Part shown: one piece after another, positions 9,045-18,690 of the stretch
How positions within the stretch are numbered: position 1 is the first letter of the stretch
Layout of the letters: every line of letters begins with the position of its first letter
NCBI RefSeq assembly: GCF_017745095.1
Contig: NZ_JAGHZZ010000003.1
Span: forward strand, 124,001-188,000
From: Sporocytophaga sp.
GTDB taxonomy: Bacteria > Bacteroidota > Bacteroidia > Cytophagales > Cytophagaceae
Direction: 5' to 3'
Length of the DNA: 64,000 nt
Program-made: the position numbers and the translations under genes
Notes under the pieces: model-generated
The model's database searches: none
The model's input: only the letters and a program-made list of their open reading frames with translations
Told to the model about the DNA's origin: nothing

Positions 9045-10343
9045 TTATAACTTAAGTATCCTAAATATGCAGTAAGAGCCATTTAATAAAACCTGAACTG
9101 AGCATATAAAGATATTGAAAGTTAAAAACCCCTGAAGGGTTGATATATCTATTAGTAATAAACCTGATATAATAGACAAAATGCTTACGGGAATTGACAC
9201 GAATGGACTTATTATCCATCCTCTGCATGTCAGTAATGAAAATGAAAGACCAGCAAATAGTACTAAGCAGCTTCCGATTATATTGAGGAATAATTCAATT
9301 TGTAAATTTGAATATTCACGACCTAATACCCATAACACCTCTTCCGGAAATAACCAAACTACTCCAATTATAGAGAGTAATAAAAAAAATAAACCCGTAT
9401 GGAGTTGGATCGCACGGGATAAAAGTAACTTTTTATTTGCCTCCAGGCGCGCAAACCGGGGAACTGCAAGAGTAGTTAAAATAGTACCTACAAGACTAAG
9501 AATCATAGCTAATCGGCTTAGTGCTCCTATCTGTGCAACCGAATCTATAGATCCAAAGATTGAAATAAGCCAAATTGTAATCTGACCATAAAGGCAATAA
9601 TAAACTGCTCCTGGAAGAATCCGCTTAACTATTACCAGCATTTCTTTTTGAACACCCTCATCTACTTTTTGATCCCAGTCTGCGTGCTCATCAGAAATTT
9701 TCCTCAATCCGATATTCGCCCAAATTTGGGATAGCCCTCCTGCCAATACTGCAATCCATGCAAAAGGGAAAAAAAACAATAAAATTGACAGTAATATTAA
9801 ACGCAAAACATTTACACTTACTTGATTTTTCTGCAATGGCAGGATGTCTTGCCGAAGTTTAGGGGTAACCTGAAGCAATGAACCAGTAAGAGATGTAAAA
9901 AATGAAGGTATAAGCGCAGCAACAATTAGTAATGACATTTGCCATTTTATATCATGTTTATAAAACATATACATGAGTACAGGAACAGCAATAGCCAAAC
10001 TTCCTATTGCAAATTTTCGTCGTAGACTTAATCCTGTAACTAAAACAGCACCCAATTTCCCTCTATCCCTCCATACTTGTCCTCCAAGAGCCATTACTCC
10101 AGATGAAATACCCCCGTCGGCAAGAAGTATCATTGTTCCCAGCATTGAATTTGCTAAGGTATATAATCCGTATTCCTGCGTTGACAATAATCTTATCACT
10201 AAAATTCCCGAAACAAACCCTATTGCTTGAATGATAATCTGAGCACTACCACTGATTGCAAGAAGTTTACTCCATTCAGTAACTTTTTGAAGAGAAAGAT
10301 TATTTTCTCCTGAAAAACGATTAAATAGGACTTTCATTCGCAT
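9045..10343 (-). CDS. Wzx-type polysaccharide flippase (MATE/MOP superfamily)
   Basis: A 432-residue integral membrane protein with about twelve hydrophobic helices. It belongs to the polysaccharide-biosynthesis/O-antigen flippase group, which moves undecaprenyl-linked repeat units across the inner membrane. Early features are SGSAQIIIQAIGFVSGILVIRL (30s-50s, shown in part) and the family-like STQEYGLYTLANS (about 55-67), where E-Y-G-x-Y is typical. The start is ATG 10343, with a second Met two codons on. Together with wza and wzc it points to a Wzx/Wzy-dependent export route, although no Wzy is visible. Confidence 0.85.
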   Translation of the reverse strand: MRMKVLFNRFSGENNLSLQKVTEWSKLLAISGSAQIIIQAIGFVSGILVIRLLSTQEYGLYTLANSMLGTMILLADGGISSGVMALGGQVWRDRGKLGAVLVTGLSLRRKFAIGSLAIAVPVLMYMFYKHDIKWQMSLLIVAALIPSFFTSLTGSLLQVTPKLRQDILPLQKNQVSVNVLRLILLSILLFFFPFAWIAVLAGGLSQIWANIGLRKISDEHADWDQKVDEGVQKEMLVIVKRILPGAVYYCLYGQITIWLISIFGSIDSVAQIGALSRLAMILSLVGTILTTLAVPRFARLEANKKLLLSRAIQLHTGLFFLLLSIIGVVWLFPEEVLWVLGREYSNLQIELFLNIIGSCLVLFAGLSFSLLTCRGWIISPFVSIPVSILSIISGLLLIDISTLQGFLTFNIFICSVQVLLNGSYCIFRILKL

Positions 10344-10373
10344 TTTTTAAATCCCTCCCTTATATACTTCGGG

Positions 10374-11300
10374 TTAAGATTTTACTTTTCTAAATACCTT
10401 CCGCACCACAAATGTGGGTAGTTTTAAACTAGAAAATGAAAACAATTCATTATCGGAAGCTTTTAACAATTGCCATCCGCTTGGCTTTCCTTTTAGAATG
10501 TCTTTTATACCCAGATAATATAGCATAAATCTGCAATCTCGAATTTTCTTATGAAGAATCATATCGCAAAATCCATAATTATCAGACTTTAGCAGACTTG
10601 TATAAAAATAGTACATTGCCAACAAGCTTTTATTGTTTGCAAACTCATGCGACACTTGGGTTGGATGAGACCTGTTTTGGGTTAGTATTTCATCAATTAT
10701 AAATAGGTTTCCATTCAACAATAACCTAAACCATAAGTCCATATCAGACCACCAAGTAGAAGCAATATTAAACGTTCCTAAATATAAATGATCTCGTCTG
10801 AAAATGACCTGAGTGGGACATCCTATATAATTTTGAGTTTGAAGCAATTTACTAATTGCTATTTTTCCATCTTGTTTTTCCGCTCCTTTAGATGTGATAT
10901 ACATTTTTTCTTCATCACCGAAAGATTTGTAATGGGATGTCACAAGACTCACATCTTTATGTTCATCAAGAATTTTAACAAAGCATTCCAAAGCTCTGTT
11001 ATTTAAAATATCATCAGCATTTAGAAATTTTATGTATTCGCCTTTTGCATAATACAAACATGAATTCCAATTCTGAACCATGCCTAGATTTCTTTCATTC
11101 TGATATATTTTTATATTAGGGTTGTTATTGTATTTGCTTAATTTCTCATATGTATTATCAGTCGACTTATTATCTACAATAATTATTTCAAAGTGAGTAA
11201 ATGTCTGATTTAAAACTGAATTAATTGCATCTTCAATATATGATTCCATGTTATACACAGGTATCAATACTGATACTTTGGGAGTATTATCTAATGACAT
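10374..11300 (-). CDS. GT2-family glycosyltransferase
   Basis: A 308-residue GT-A transferase. I place the start at ATG 11300 (MSLDNTPKVSVLIPVYNMES, in part) because the frame's longer start at 11318 is TTG and adds six residues not expected in the family. Motifs in order are VSVLIPVYNMESYI, FEIIIVDNKSTDNT and KFLNADDIL (DD as the metal site), followed by WWSDMDLWFRLL, a region common in GT2 enzymes. Rossmann-like N-domain and length are normal. It lies 31 bases upstream of the flippase gene. A 178-base gap without any recognised signal separates it from rfbH. Confidence 0.85.
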   Translation of the reverse strand: MSLDNTPKVSVLIPVYNMESYIEDAINSVLNQTFTHFEIIIVDNKSTDNTYEKLSKYNNNPNIKIYQNERNLGMVQNWNSCLYYAKGEYIKFLNADDILNNRALECFVKILDEHKDVSLVTSHYKSFGDEEKMYITSKGAEKQDGKIAISKLLQTQNYIGCPTQVIFRRDHLYLGTFNIASTWWSDMDLWFRLLLNGNLFIIDEILTQNRSHPTQVSHEFANNKSLLAMYYFYTSLLKSDNYGFCDMILHKKIRDCRFMLYYLGIKDILKGKPSGWQLLKASDNELFSFSSLKLPTFVVRKVFRKVKS

Positions 11301-11478
11301 AAATGGTTCATATTTCAACTTTAAGATTTAAATATTTGAATTGCAGTCTTTCCATAAATTCAGTCTCTAATTTTTATGTTCGACTTGCTTAAATATTTTC
11401 AATCTGTTTAATATCGTAGCATTGCAGAAGCTCTATTAATTGGTCCAACAGATATTGAGAAGATCTTACGAAGCGACA

Positions 11479-12777
11479 TTATTTCAAATATTGGTTTATG
11501 ACAGATGCTAAATATTCATAATGTTTCTCCTCAAGACCTGGCCATACACCTAACCAAAAAGATCTGTTCATTACAATATCTGTGTTTGTCAATTCACCAA
11601 CAACCCTATATTGAGTATTCGAATATGCCGGCTGTTTAATCAGATTACCAGCAAATAATAATCTTGTGCCAATTTTATTACTTTCAAGATGCCTGGTCAA
11701 CGCCGTTCTGTCTATTTTACTGTTTTCCCTTACGGTTACCATAAAACCAAACCAGCTCGGATTGGAATCCGAAGTTGGCTCATGAAGGATAAATTCATTT
11801 TCAAATGGTTTTAGATAAGAATAGAGTAACTTGTAATTCTCCCTTCTTCTGGCTATAAATCTGTCTGCTTTATTCAATTGACTCAAACCAAGTGCGGCCT
11901 GCATATCTGTTGCTTTCAGATTGAATCCTATATGAGAATAAATATATTTATGATCATATCCGTCTGGCAATTCACCTAATTGATGTCCGAAACGCTTGCC
12001 GCATGTATCATCTTTACCTGGCGCACACCAGCAATCACGCCCCCAGTCTCTGAAGCTTTCTACTATCTTCTTTAATTGAGCATTGTTAACAAGCACTGCC
12101 CCGCCTTCTCCCATTGTAATATGATGCGCCGGATAAAATGACAGAGTTGACAAGTCTCCGAAAGTCCCTGTCTTTATACCTTTGTATTCTGCACCCAAAG
12201 CATCACAATCATCCTCTATCAACCATAGGTTATACTTCTTTGCAATAGCTGTTACTATCTCCAGGTTAAAGGGATTTCCCAATGTATGAGCCATCATGAT
12301 TGCCTTGGTCTTGGGCGTTATAGCTTGCTCTATCAATTCTGCCTTTATATTATAAGTGGGGATGTCTATATCCAGAAATACAGGAACACAGCCAAATTGC
12401 ACCATGGGATTTATTGTAGTCGGAAATCCTGCTGCTACTGTAATAACTTCATCTCCTGGCTTCAATGCTCTTTCACCTAATTTGGGAGATGTTAATGCGT
12501 AAAATGCTACCAGGTTTGCCGACGATCCGGAATTTACCAGATAAGCCCATCGTGCGCCGGTCCACTTAGCCAACGCCTTTTCAAAAGCCTCACCATACCT
12601 TCCCGTAGTAAGCCAACCATCTAGAGAGGCATCTACTGAATGTAATAAATCTTCTGCATCCAATACTTTACCTGTAACAGGAATATAGTCCTTTCCAGGC
12701 TCAATGGTTTTACAAGTGTTTTTTTCGGCTATAGCTGACAACTCAGCTTGTAATTCTGGATGAAAATTTTTATACAT
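11479..12777 (-). CDS. rfbH: CDP-4-dehydro-6-deoxyglucose 3-dehydrase (E1/RfbH/DdhC)
   Basis: A 432-residue PMP-dependent iron-sulfur dehydrase that removes the C3 hydroxyl in CDP-3,6-dideoxyhexose synthesis. Its fold is the DegT/aspartate aminotransferase type, but the catalytic lysine position is histidine: [12 protein letters not shown] has His218 where aminotransferases have Lys, the hallmark of E1 enzymes. Cys191 (EDDCDALG), Cys249 and Cys251 (RDCWCAPG) and Cys259 match in spacing the four cysteines of the E1 [2Fe-2S] cluster. It follows the SDR gene by 2 bases. The NADH-dependent E3 reductase partner (DdhD) is not in this window. Confidence 0.93.
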   Translation of the reverse strand: MYKNFHPELQAELSAIAEKNTCKTIEPGKDYIPVTGKVLDAEDLLHSVDASLDGWLTTGRYGEAFEKALAKWTGARWAYLVNSGSSANLVAFYALTSPKLGERALKPGDEVITVAAGFPTTINPMVQFGCVPVFLDIDIPTYNIKAELIEQAITPKTKAIMMAHTLGNPFNLEIVTAIAKKYNLWLIEDDCDALGAEYKGIKTGTFGDLSTLSFYPAHHITMGEGGAVLVNNAQLKKIVESFRDWGRDCWCAPGKDDTCGKRFGHQLGELPDGYDHKYIYSHIGFNLKATDMQAALGLSQLNKADRFIARRRENYKLLYSYLKPFENEFILHEPTSDSNPSWFGFMVTVRENSKIDRTALTRHLESNKIGTRLLFAGNLIKQPAYSNTQYRVVGELTNTDIVMNRSFWLGVWPGLEEKHYEYLASVINQYLK

Positions 12778-12779
12778 CT

Positions 12780-13682
12780 TTAATCTACTTTTAAATACTC
12801 CTTTATTCCCTCTGTTATATTAATTTTAGCATTCCAATTTAGCTGATTTCTAGCCTTTTGGGTATCTAGCATTAAAACATCCATCGATTGATCCTGTTTT
12901 TTTAATGTCCCAAAGTTAAACTTCCCGTCTACTCCTACCACTTCGCTTATTTTCAAAACTAACTGCTTTACAGTTACCACTTCTTCTCCCGCAAGATTAT
13001 AAATTCCTTTCAACTTTTCACTCTCTATTAATTCCGCAATAAGATTATTCACATCTTCAATATGAATATATTGTCGTATTTGTTCGCCAGAGGTAAGAGA
13101 TATTTCCTCATTTTGAAGAAGTTTATCTATTACAAAAGGTATAAGTCTGTTCTCATTTTCACCCTTACCATATACTGTAGCGAGCACTAAATGATAATAA
13201 CAGAAGGGTAGCGATGTACTAGCAAAAAAACGGGTCAATATTCTTTTAGAAATACAATAGTCATTAGGAACCAGCGATTCGGCCGATATTACCTCCTCCT
13301 CACTGTAATGGTCTTTTTTAGTGTTATAACCAATTTCAAAGTAGGAGCCGAAACTGATAAACTTTCCTTTGAAGGATTTTTCTGATAGAAAATTAAGTAT
13401 CCTGATTGGTTCAAAAGCGTTCACCTCATAGATAAGGTTTTTCTCATAAGTCTTACTAGATTGAACACCTGCACCTGCTGCGTAAATAATTACATCAGAA
13501 TTCAATAATCCTTCATATTTAAGCGGAGCATCTGGGATTCTAAATAAATGAAAATCGCCATCAGTATACAAATTTTGGCTACCGAACAATTGGAACCTAA
13601 AATTACCTTTCTTTTTGAAGGAAGCAATAACTCTCTTTGCGAGAAATGAATTACATCCAATTATAGAAATTAATTTTTCCAA
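12780..13682 (-). CDS. NAD(P)-dependent SDR reductase/epimerase (CDP-dideoxyhexose step candidate)
   Basis: A roughly 300-residue extended SDR protein. [17 protein letters not shown] is a diverged nucleotide-binding start, and [10 protein letters not shown] carries the YxxxK catalytic pair. A late [16 protein letters not shown] stretch and NLAGEEV are typical of sugar-nucleotide epimerases and reductases. No ATG lies near the Rossmann start. TTG at 13682 (giving MEKLISIIG) fits best and overlaps rfbG by 13 bases; a longer frame reaches 13748 but would overlap rfbG by 79 bases. Lying between rfbG and rfbH, it is a good candidate for the final C4 reductase (abequose/paratose-synthase-like), but the exact sugar cannot be told. 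Confidence 0.75.
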   Translation of the reverse strand: MEKLISIIGCNSFLAKRVIASFKKKGNFRFQLFGSQNLYTDGDFHLFRIPDAPLKYEGLLNSDVIIYAAGAGVQSSKTYEKNLIYEVNAFEPIRILNFLSEKSFKGKFISFGSYFEIGYNTKKDHYSEEEVISAESLVPNDYCISKRILTRFFASTSLPFCYYHLVLATVYGKGENENRLIPFVIDKLLQNEEISLTSGEQIRQYIHIEDVNNLIAELIESEKLKGIYNLAGEEVVTVKQLVLKISEVVGVDGKFNFGTLKKQDQSMDVLMLDTQKARNQLNWNAKINITEGIKEYLKVD

Positions 13683-14761
13683 TTGAAATAAGAATTGATT
13701 TGACTTTCGGTAAACTCTACTGGATTCGCTTCGAAATGTCGATACCATTCCATAGTGAACTCTATTGCTTTTTCAGCATTTAATCTGGGATACCAACCTA
13801 ACTCATTAATAGCTTTGTTAATATCAAGTTTCAATAACCCAGCTTCATGAACTGCATTGGTCAATTGCAAGTGTTCAAATGTTCCCTTCCCCCATTTGGA
13901 AATAGCAATCTCTACCAACTCATGGACAGTCCGGGTATCTTCTATAAAAGGGCCAAAATTGAACGAATCCGCAAATTTTACCGGATTTTCAACCATTCGT
14001 GCACCAAGAAGCAAATATCCTGTTAATGGCTCCAGAACATGCTGCCAAGGTCTGACAGCTTTGGGGTTCCGGATCTTAATCGGATCATCCTTTTGTAAGG
14101 CCTTTACTATATCAGGTATTATTCTATCTTTTGACCAGTCTCCACCTCCGATTACATTTCCTGCCCTGGTGCTTGCTATCGATTTCTTATGAAGATGATA
14201 ATCATTCGGATTAAAAAAAGATTGTCTGAATGAATTGATAACAATCTCTGCGCATGCCTTGCTTGCACTATAAGGATCATAACCTCCTAATCTGTCATTT
14301 TCCCTGTAAGGATAAACCCATTCCTTATTCTCATAAACCTTATCTGTTGTAATCAGAATAAGCTTGCATTCTTTATTCAGAGCTCTTACAGAATTAAGTA
14401 AATTCGCTGTCCCAATTGAATTTACAGCAAATGTTTCCACAGGTATCTCATAGGATAATCTGACTAAAGGTTGTGCGGCAAGATGAAAGATAAAATCCGG
14501 TTGAAAATTTAGTATCTCCTCACCAAACTTCTTCGCGTCCATAATATCTCCTATGACGGAGTCTGCGTAACTTTTTATGTTCAAAAGGTTATAAAGATCG
14601 TTGTCATGTTCAGGGTCCAAAGCATATCCTTTTATCTGCGCACCTGCCATTTTTAGTACTTGGCAAAGCCAAGCTCCTTTAAAACCAGTATGGCCAGTAA
14701 CAAGGACTTTTTTATCTCTATAGGTTGACTTTAAAAGTTCTTTTAAGTCCATAGCTTCCAT
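13670..14761 (-). CDS. rfbG: CDP-glucose 4,6-dehydratase
   Basis: A 363-residue SDR enzyme that turns CDP-D-glucose into CDP-4-keto-6-deoxyglucose. The NAD-binding motif is VLVTGHTGFKGAWLCQVL (residues 19-36). The active site includes TTDKVYEN (about 137-144) and the YSASKACAE stretch with its YxxxK pair (about 159-167). RVRPWQHVLEP-like residues (RPWQHVLEPLTGYL) and the conserved RAGNVIGGGDW are those of RfbG/DdhB. Its start overlaps the end of rfbF by 19 bases. ATG is at 14761, with a second Met three codons later. Confidence 0.94.
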   Translation of the reverse strand: MEAMDLKELLKSTYRDKKVLVTGHTGFKGAWLCQVLKMAGAQIKGYALDPEHDNDLYNLLNIKSYADSVIGDIMDAKKFGEEILNFQPDFIFHLAAQPLVRLSYEIPVETFAVNSIGTANLLNSVRALNKECKLILITTDKVYENKEWVYPYRENDRLGGYDPYSASKACAEIVINSFRQSFFNPNDYHLHKKSIASTRAGNVIGGGDWSKDRIIPDIVKALQKDDPIKIRNPKAVRPWQHVLEPLTGYLLLGARMVENPVKFADSFNFGPFIEDTRTVHELVEIAISKWGKGTFEHLQLTNAVHEAGLLKLDINKAINELGWYPRLNAEKAIEFTMEWYRHFEANPVEFTESQINSYFNWKN

Positions 14762-15516
14762 TTAGCGGTTCCGTTATTCCATTCATCTTCCAATTCAATC
14801 TTATCCCTCAACGTGTCCATTGGTTTCCAGTAACCTGTATGCTTAAATGCTACCATCTGACAATCTTTGGCGATTCGTTCCATAGGATCTCGCTCCCAGA
14901 TTGTAGCATCATTGTCTATATAATTAATAACTTCTGGTTGACAAACAAAAAATCCACCATTAATCCATGCACCATCACCTTTAGGCTTTTCATAAAAGGA
15001 GGTTACCTCGTCGCATTCTCCCAAATTCAAAGCACCAAACCTTCCGAGGGGTTGTACAGCTGTCACTGTCAATAACCTTTTACTCTCTTTGTGAAATTCT
15101 ACCAACTTCTTAATATCGACATTACCAACGCCATCTCCATAAGTCAATAGGAAAGGCTCATTATTCAGATATTTACTTGCTCTTTTAATCCTTCCTCCGG
15201 TCATGCTATTATTTCCTGTATCAGCAAGCGTTATTTTCCAGGGTTCTGCCTCTGAGGAATGAACTTCCATTTTATTTTCCACCATATTAATTGTTACATC
15301 TGATTGATGTAAAAAATAATTGGCAAAATATTCTTTGATCACATATCCTTTATATCCCAGACATATAACAAATTCATTAAATCCCTGCTGAGAATAAATT
15401 TTCATAATATGCCATAATATTGGTTTACCTCCAATTTCAACCATAGGTTTAGGCTTTAAAGAAGTCTCTTCAGACAATCGAGAACCAAGTCCCCCCGCAA
15501 GTATTACAACCTTCAT
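14743..15516 (-). CDS. rfbF: Glucose-1-phosphate cytidylyltransferase
   Basis: A 257-residue nucleotidyltransferase that makes CDP-glucose from CTP and glucose-1-phosphate, the first committed step of the CDP-3,6-dideoxyhexose route. The N-terminus VVILAGGLGSRLSEETSLKP (residues 3-22) is the nucleotide-binding signature with the conserved Lys. VEIGGKPILWHIMKIYSQQG and LLTYGDGVGNVD (metal site) follow, as does WINGGFFV. Length and motifs match RfbF/DdhA. It lies 35 bases downstream of wzc and begins the sugar-nucleotide part of the operon. Confidence 0.95.
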   Translation of the reverse strand: MKVVILAGGLGSRLSEETSLKPKPMVEIGGKPILWHIMKIYSQQGFNEFVICLGYKGYVIKEYFANYFLHQSDVTINMVENKMEVHSSEAEPWKITLADTGNNSMTGGRIKRASKYLNNEPFLLTYGDGVGNVDIKKLVEFHKESKRLLTVTAVQPLGRFGALNLGECDEVTSFYEKPKGDGAWINGGFFVCQPEVINYIDNDATIWERDPMERIAKDCQMVAFKHTGYWKPMDTLRDKIELEDEWNNGTAKWKLWT

Positions 15517-15551
15517 TGATCTAAAAATTATGACAAACTAATTTAATAAAA

Positions 15552-17918
15552 TCATTTTTTTATTTGAGTCCATTTGAATAGATACCTTTTCAAACTATTA
15601 ATCCTTTTATATTTTGTATCCCCTTCCTCATAATACCCATAGCCGTAACCATAACCATAATCGTAACCATACCCATACTTGCCATCACTACTATAAAGAT
15701 CATTAATAATAATATTCATATTATTTATTTTCCCCTCACTGACAAAGTTATTGACCTTATCCAGTAATTTTATTTCTGTATACTTGTGTCGTACGATGTA
15801 TAAATTGATATCAGAATACTTCATCAGGATAAAACAATCCGATACCAGTCCTATTGGTGGTGTATCAATAATTATGTAATCGTATTTCTGTTTCAAATCC
15901 TCCATCAGTACATTTAATCGGGTTGACAGAATCAACTCTCCTGGATTAGGTGGCACTGGTCCTGCAGAAATAATATCAAGGTTATTCACTTGTGTCTTGA
16001 GTATTATTTGTTCCATTTTATGCTTACCTGCAAGGTAAGTGCTTAGTCCGTTAGAATTTTCCAACCCAAAATCTTCAAAAATTTTGGGTTTTCGTAAATC
16101 ACCACCGATTAAAATCGTATTCTTTCCAGACATGGCAATAATAGAGGCAAGGTTAATTGATGTAAATGTCTTTCCTTCACCGCTAATGCTGGAGGTAATA
16201 CAGATAACCTTTTTTTCTTTATCTGGAGCAAGATATTGCAAGTTAATTCTTATGGACCTAAAAGATTCCGCTATTCCTGACTTAGGACTATTTAATACAG
16301 CCAGATTTGAGAGATTATCATTATGGCCAACTATGCCTATAACAGGTATATCTGTTCGTTCTTCAATACTTTTTCTAGATTGAATCTTGTTATTAAAATA
16401 GCTCCTGAAAAATAAAAATACCAATGGTATTGATAGACCTACAAATAAAGCATTTGTGTAGATCATATTTGTCTTAGGGCCAACTTGAAAAGCATTAAAA
16501 CTCCTAGCTTTTTCGACAATTCTGTTATCTGGAATATTGGAGGCTTTAGCTATTCCCGATTCTGCCTTCTTTTCAAGTAGATAATTATATAGGTGATCGT
16601 TGAGGTTAAACCGCCTTTGAATATCAACCAGTTCACGTTCATTCTTTGGAAGATTTCTGACTTCTTTTTCCAATTTTACAATTCTCTTTTCAATATCATC
16701 AAGGGAAATTCTGGAGCCATTAATGATATTTTTAACGTTTTCCAAAAGAGCTTCCTTAGAGTTTTTTATTTTGATTTCAAGAGAATTTAGAAATGGATTG
16801 TTTCCTGTCGTATTTCTTCCTAATGAAGACTTTTCCCTATTCAACTCAACAAGATTTAATGTAAGACTATTTAACAGTGGATCCTCTATACCCATAGTTG
16901 AAGGAGCTACAACGCTGCTGAGATCCTTGTTGGTACTTACATATTCAAGAACATAGTGATAATACTTATCTTTCAGCAATAATATTGCCTTTTCCGCTTC
17001 CAGCTCGTCAAGTTTGGCAAATACTGAAGTTGCCGCGGAAGATATGTCCATCACCTTATTGTTCCTCCTGAAGCTCTCCAGTTCTGTCTCAGCATTATTT
17101 AAAGAAGAAGCTATTGATGCCAATTGACTATCTATGAAATTAATAGTATTACTCGCTATCTGATTTTTTTCATCTAATCCGCTTTGAATATAGACTTCAG
17201 TAAGCTTATTCAGATAATCACACTCTCGCTGAATATTATTTCCAACCGTAGATAACTCAAGAATACTGGATTCTTTTCCTCCCGAATTAGTGATTTGCAA
17301 TTTATTTCTATAAAGGATTGCCAAACTTGCCGGATCATGTAGCTTAAAGTAATAATGATCTGAGACCTGAAGATTTTCCTCTGTCTTGACAATTGTGAAA
17401 GATAAATTTTCGAGCTTTACCGGTTCTCCAAAAGAAAAGGTTTCTTTTAATTCAGCGGATTTCCCTATTGTCAATTTATAATCATTGGAAGAAATTATAT
17501 TTATAAAAATTGGGATATTATAACCCTGTTTTTTAAAAGTAGTATCAATGATTACCTTGAAAGGAGTTGCCTGATATAATTCGATATCCCTTACTTGTCC
17601 CTTATGAAAATATGAAACATTAAATTCCAACTGGAGTAGTGTCTTATAAGCCATTTCATAAGAATTCAGAATCGCCATTTCATTGGCCTTCTTTTTATCC
17701 TGCCGAAACAAGTCTATCTCTTGAAATCCTGAGATCTTTTCATTTGGTTTTATAAGTATTGTAGATACAACATTGTAATAAGGTTCTGTATAATACCGGA
17801 TGTATATATAAGCATAACCAAGTGACAGGAAAAGACTTAAAGCAAATAAAGGCCAATACTGGTAAGCCTTACTTAAAATTGCTTTAATATCAATTGTTTC
17901 ATCTTCTCTCTTTTTCAC
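15552..17918 (-). CDS. wzc: Wzc-like polysaccharide co-polymerase with BY-kinase domain
   Basis: A 788-residue inner-membrane protein that controls polymer length and export together with Wza. It has a short cytoplasmic N-terminus, TM1 at about 23-42, a long periplasmic coiled-coil domain, TM2 at about 486-506, and a cytoplasmic tyrosine kinase. Walker A is SSISGEGKTFTS (about 570-581). The Walker A' region reads IGGDLRKP, with Gly where DxD is usual. Walker B is IIIDTPPIGLVSD. The tail holds nine tyrosines in a 17-residue GY repeat (about 752-769), the autophosphorylation cluster. The start codon is GTG at 17918, one base after the wza stop. Confidence 0.93.
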   Translation of the reverse strand: MKKREDETIDIKAILSKAYQYWPLFALSLFLSLGYAYIYIRYYTEPYYNVVSTILIKPNEKISGFQEIDLFRQDKKKANEMAILNSYEMAYKTLLQLEFNVSYFHKGQVRDIELYQATPFKVIIDTTFKKQGYNIPIFINIISSNDYKLTIGKSAELKETFSFGEPVKLENLSFTIVKTEENLQVSDHYYFKLHDPASLAILYRNKLQITNSGGKESSILELSTVGNNIQRECDYLNKLTEVYIQSGLDEKNQIASNTINFIDSQLASIASSLNNAETELESFRRNNKVMDISSAATSVFAKLDELEAEKAILLLKDKYYHYVLEYVSTNKDLSSVVAPSTMGIEDPLLNSLTLNLVELNREKSSLGRNTTGNNPFLNSLEIKIKNSKEALLENVKNIINGSRISLDDIEKRIVKLEKEVRNLPKNERELVDIQRRFNLNDHLYNYLLEKKAESGIAKASNIPDNRIVEKARSFNAFQVGPKTNMIYTNALFVGLSIPLVFLFFRSYFNNKIQSRKSIEERTDIPVIGIVGHNDNLSNLAVLNSPKSGIAESFRSIRINLQYLAPDKEKKVICITSSISGEGKTFTSINLASIIAMSGKNTILIGGDLRKPKIFEDFGLENSNGLSTYLAGKHKMEQIILKTQVNNLDIISAGPVPPNPGELILSTRLNVLMEDLKQKYDYIIIDTPPIGLVSDCFILMKYSDINLYIVRHKYTEIKLLDKVNNFVSEGKINNMNIIINDLYSSDGKYGYGYDYGYGYGYGYYEEGDTKYKRINSLKRYLFKWTQIKK

Positions 17919-17919
17919 T

Positions 17920-18690
17920 TTAGTTTGATTTAATAAAATTTATAATGAGAAACAATGCAGAAAGTCCTGCAAATACTGTCGTAACTAATACTAGGTTATT
18001 CCTGTCAATTTTTGCCTTCATTGGAGCAACGTAAATTACATCGTTCGGTTTCAAATAAAAATATTGAGACTTCAGGAGATCCTTATCAGTAAGATCCAGA
18101 TGTACTATTTCCATTCCACTTTCTTTAGGGCGCATTAACTTAATATTTTTTCTGCTCCCATACTCAGATAGATCACCAGCCATCCCTAACGCCTCCAACA
18201 GAGTAAAACGTTCATTGTACATGTAATGCATTCCCGGATTTCTCACCTCTCCAAGCACTGTTACTCTGTAACTTAACAACTTAACAACGACAGTTGCATC
18301 CGAAACTTGTTCTCTTACAATTTTTTCAATATTACTTTGAATCTCTGATAATATCTGGTCTTTAACTCTCACTTTCCCAATTATTGGAATATTCACAAAT
18401 CCGGAATCACTTACTAAGTAGCCATTTAAATATATGCTACCCGGAGTTACAGTTTGACTTGGGGTCTGTTGAATATTATAAAAAGAAGTCACTCTTGTAT
18501 CAGGACTGACAATACTAATATGCAAAATATCCCGTGGTTGGATTTTATAAACAAACTGCTCCTGCTCAATAAACATTGAATCATTTTGCTTACCTTGAAA
18601 ATAAACGACTTTTTTTTGCGGAACACAGGAAAAAATGGAGATGGCTAAAAGAAAAAGATATATAAATCTTAAATAAAATTTCTTATTCAT
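17920..18690 (-). CDS. wza: Wza-like polysaccharide export lipoprotein
   Basis: A 256-residue outer-membrane export protein. The signal peptide ends in a lipobox at Cys22 (AISIFSC). Next comes the polysaccharide-export domain YKIQPRDILHISIVSPD (about 48-64) and an SLBB-type domain VTVLGEVRNPGMHYM (about 149-163). The C-terminal hydrophobic stretch LVLVTTVFAGLSALFLIINF (about 233-252) would be the membrane-spanning helix. It is shorter than E. coli Wza and typical of Bacteroidota versions. It is the first gene of the polysaccharide operon, and a TATATTTG -7 box lies about 113 bases before its ATG. Confidence 0.9.
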   Translation of the reverse strand: MNKKFYLRFIYLFLLAISIFSCVPQKKVVYFQGKQNDSMFIEQEQFVYKIQPRDILHISIVSPDTRVTSFYNIQQTPSQTVTPGSIYLNGYLVSDSGFVNIPIIGKVRVKDQILSEIQSNIEKIVREQVSDATVVVKLLSYRVTVLGEVRNPGMHYMYNERFTLLEALGMAGDLSEYGSRKNIKLMRPKESGMEIVHLDLTDKDLLKSQYFYLKPNDVIYVAPMKAKIDRNNLVLVTTVFAGLSALFLIINFIKSN

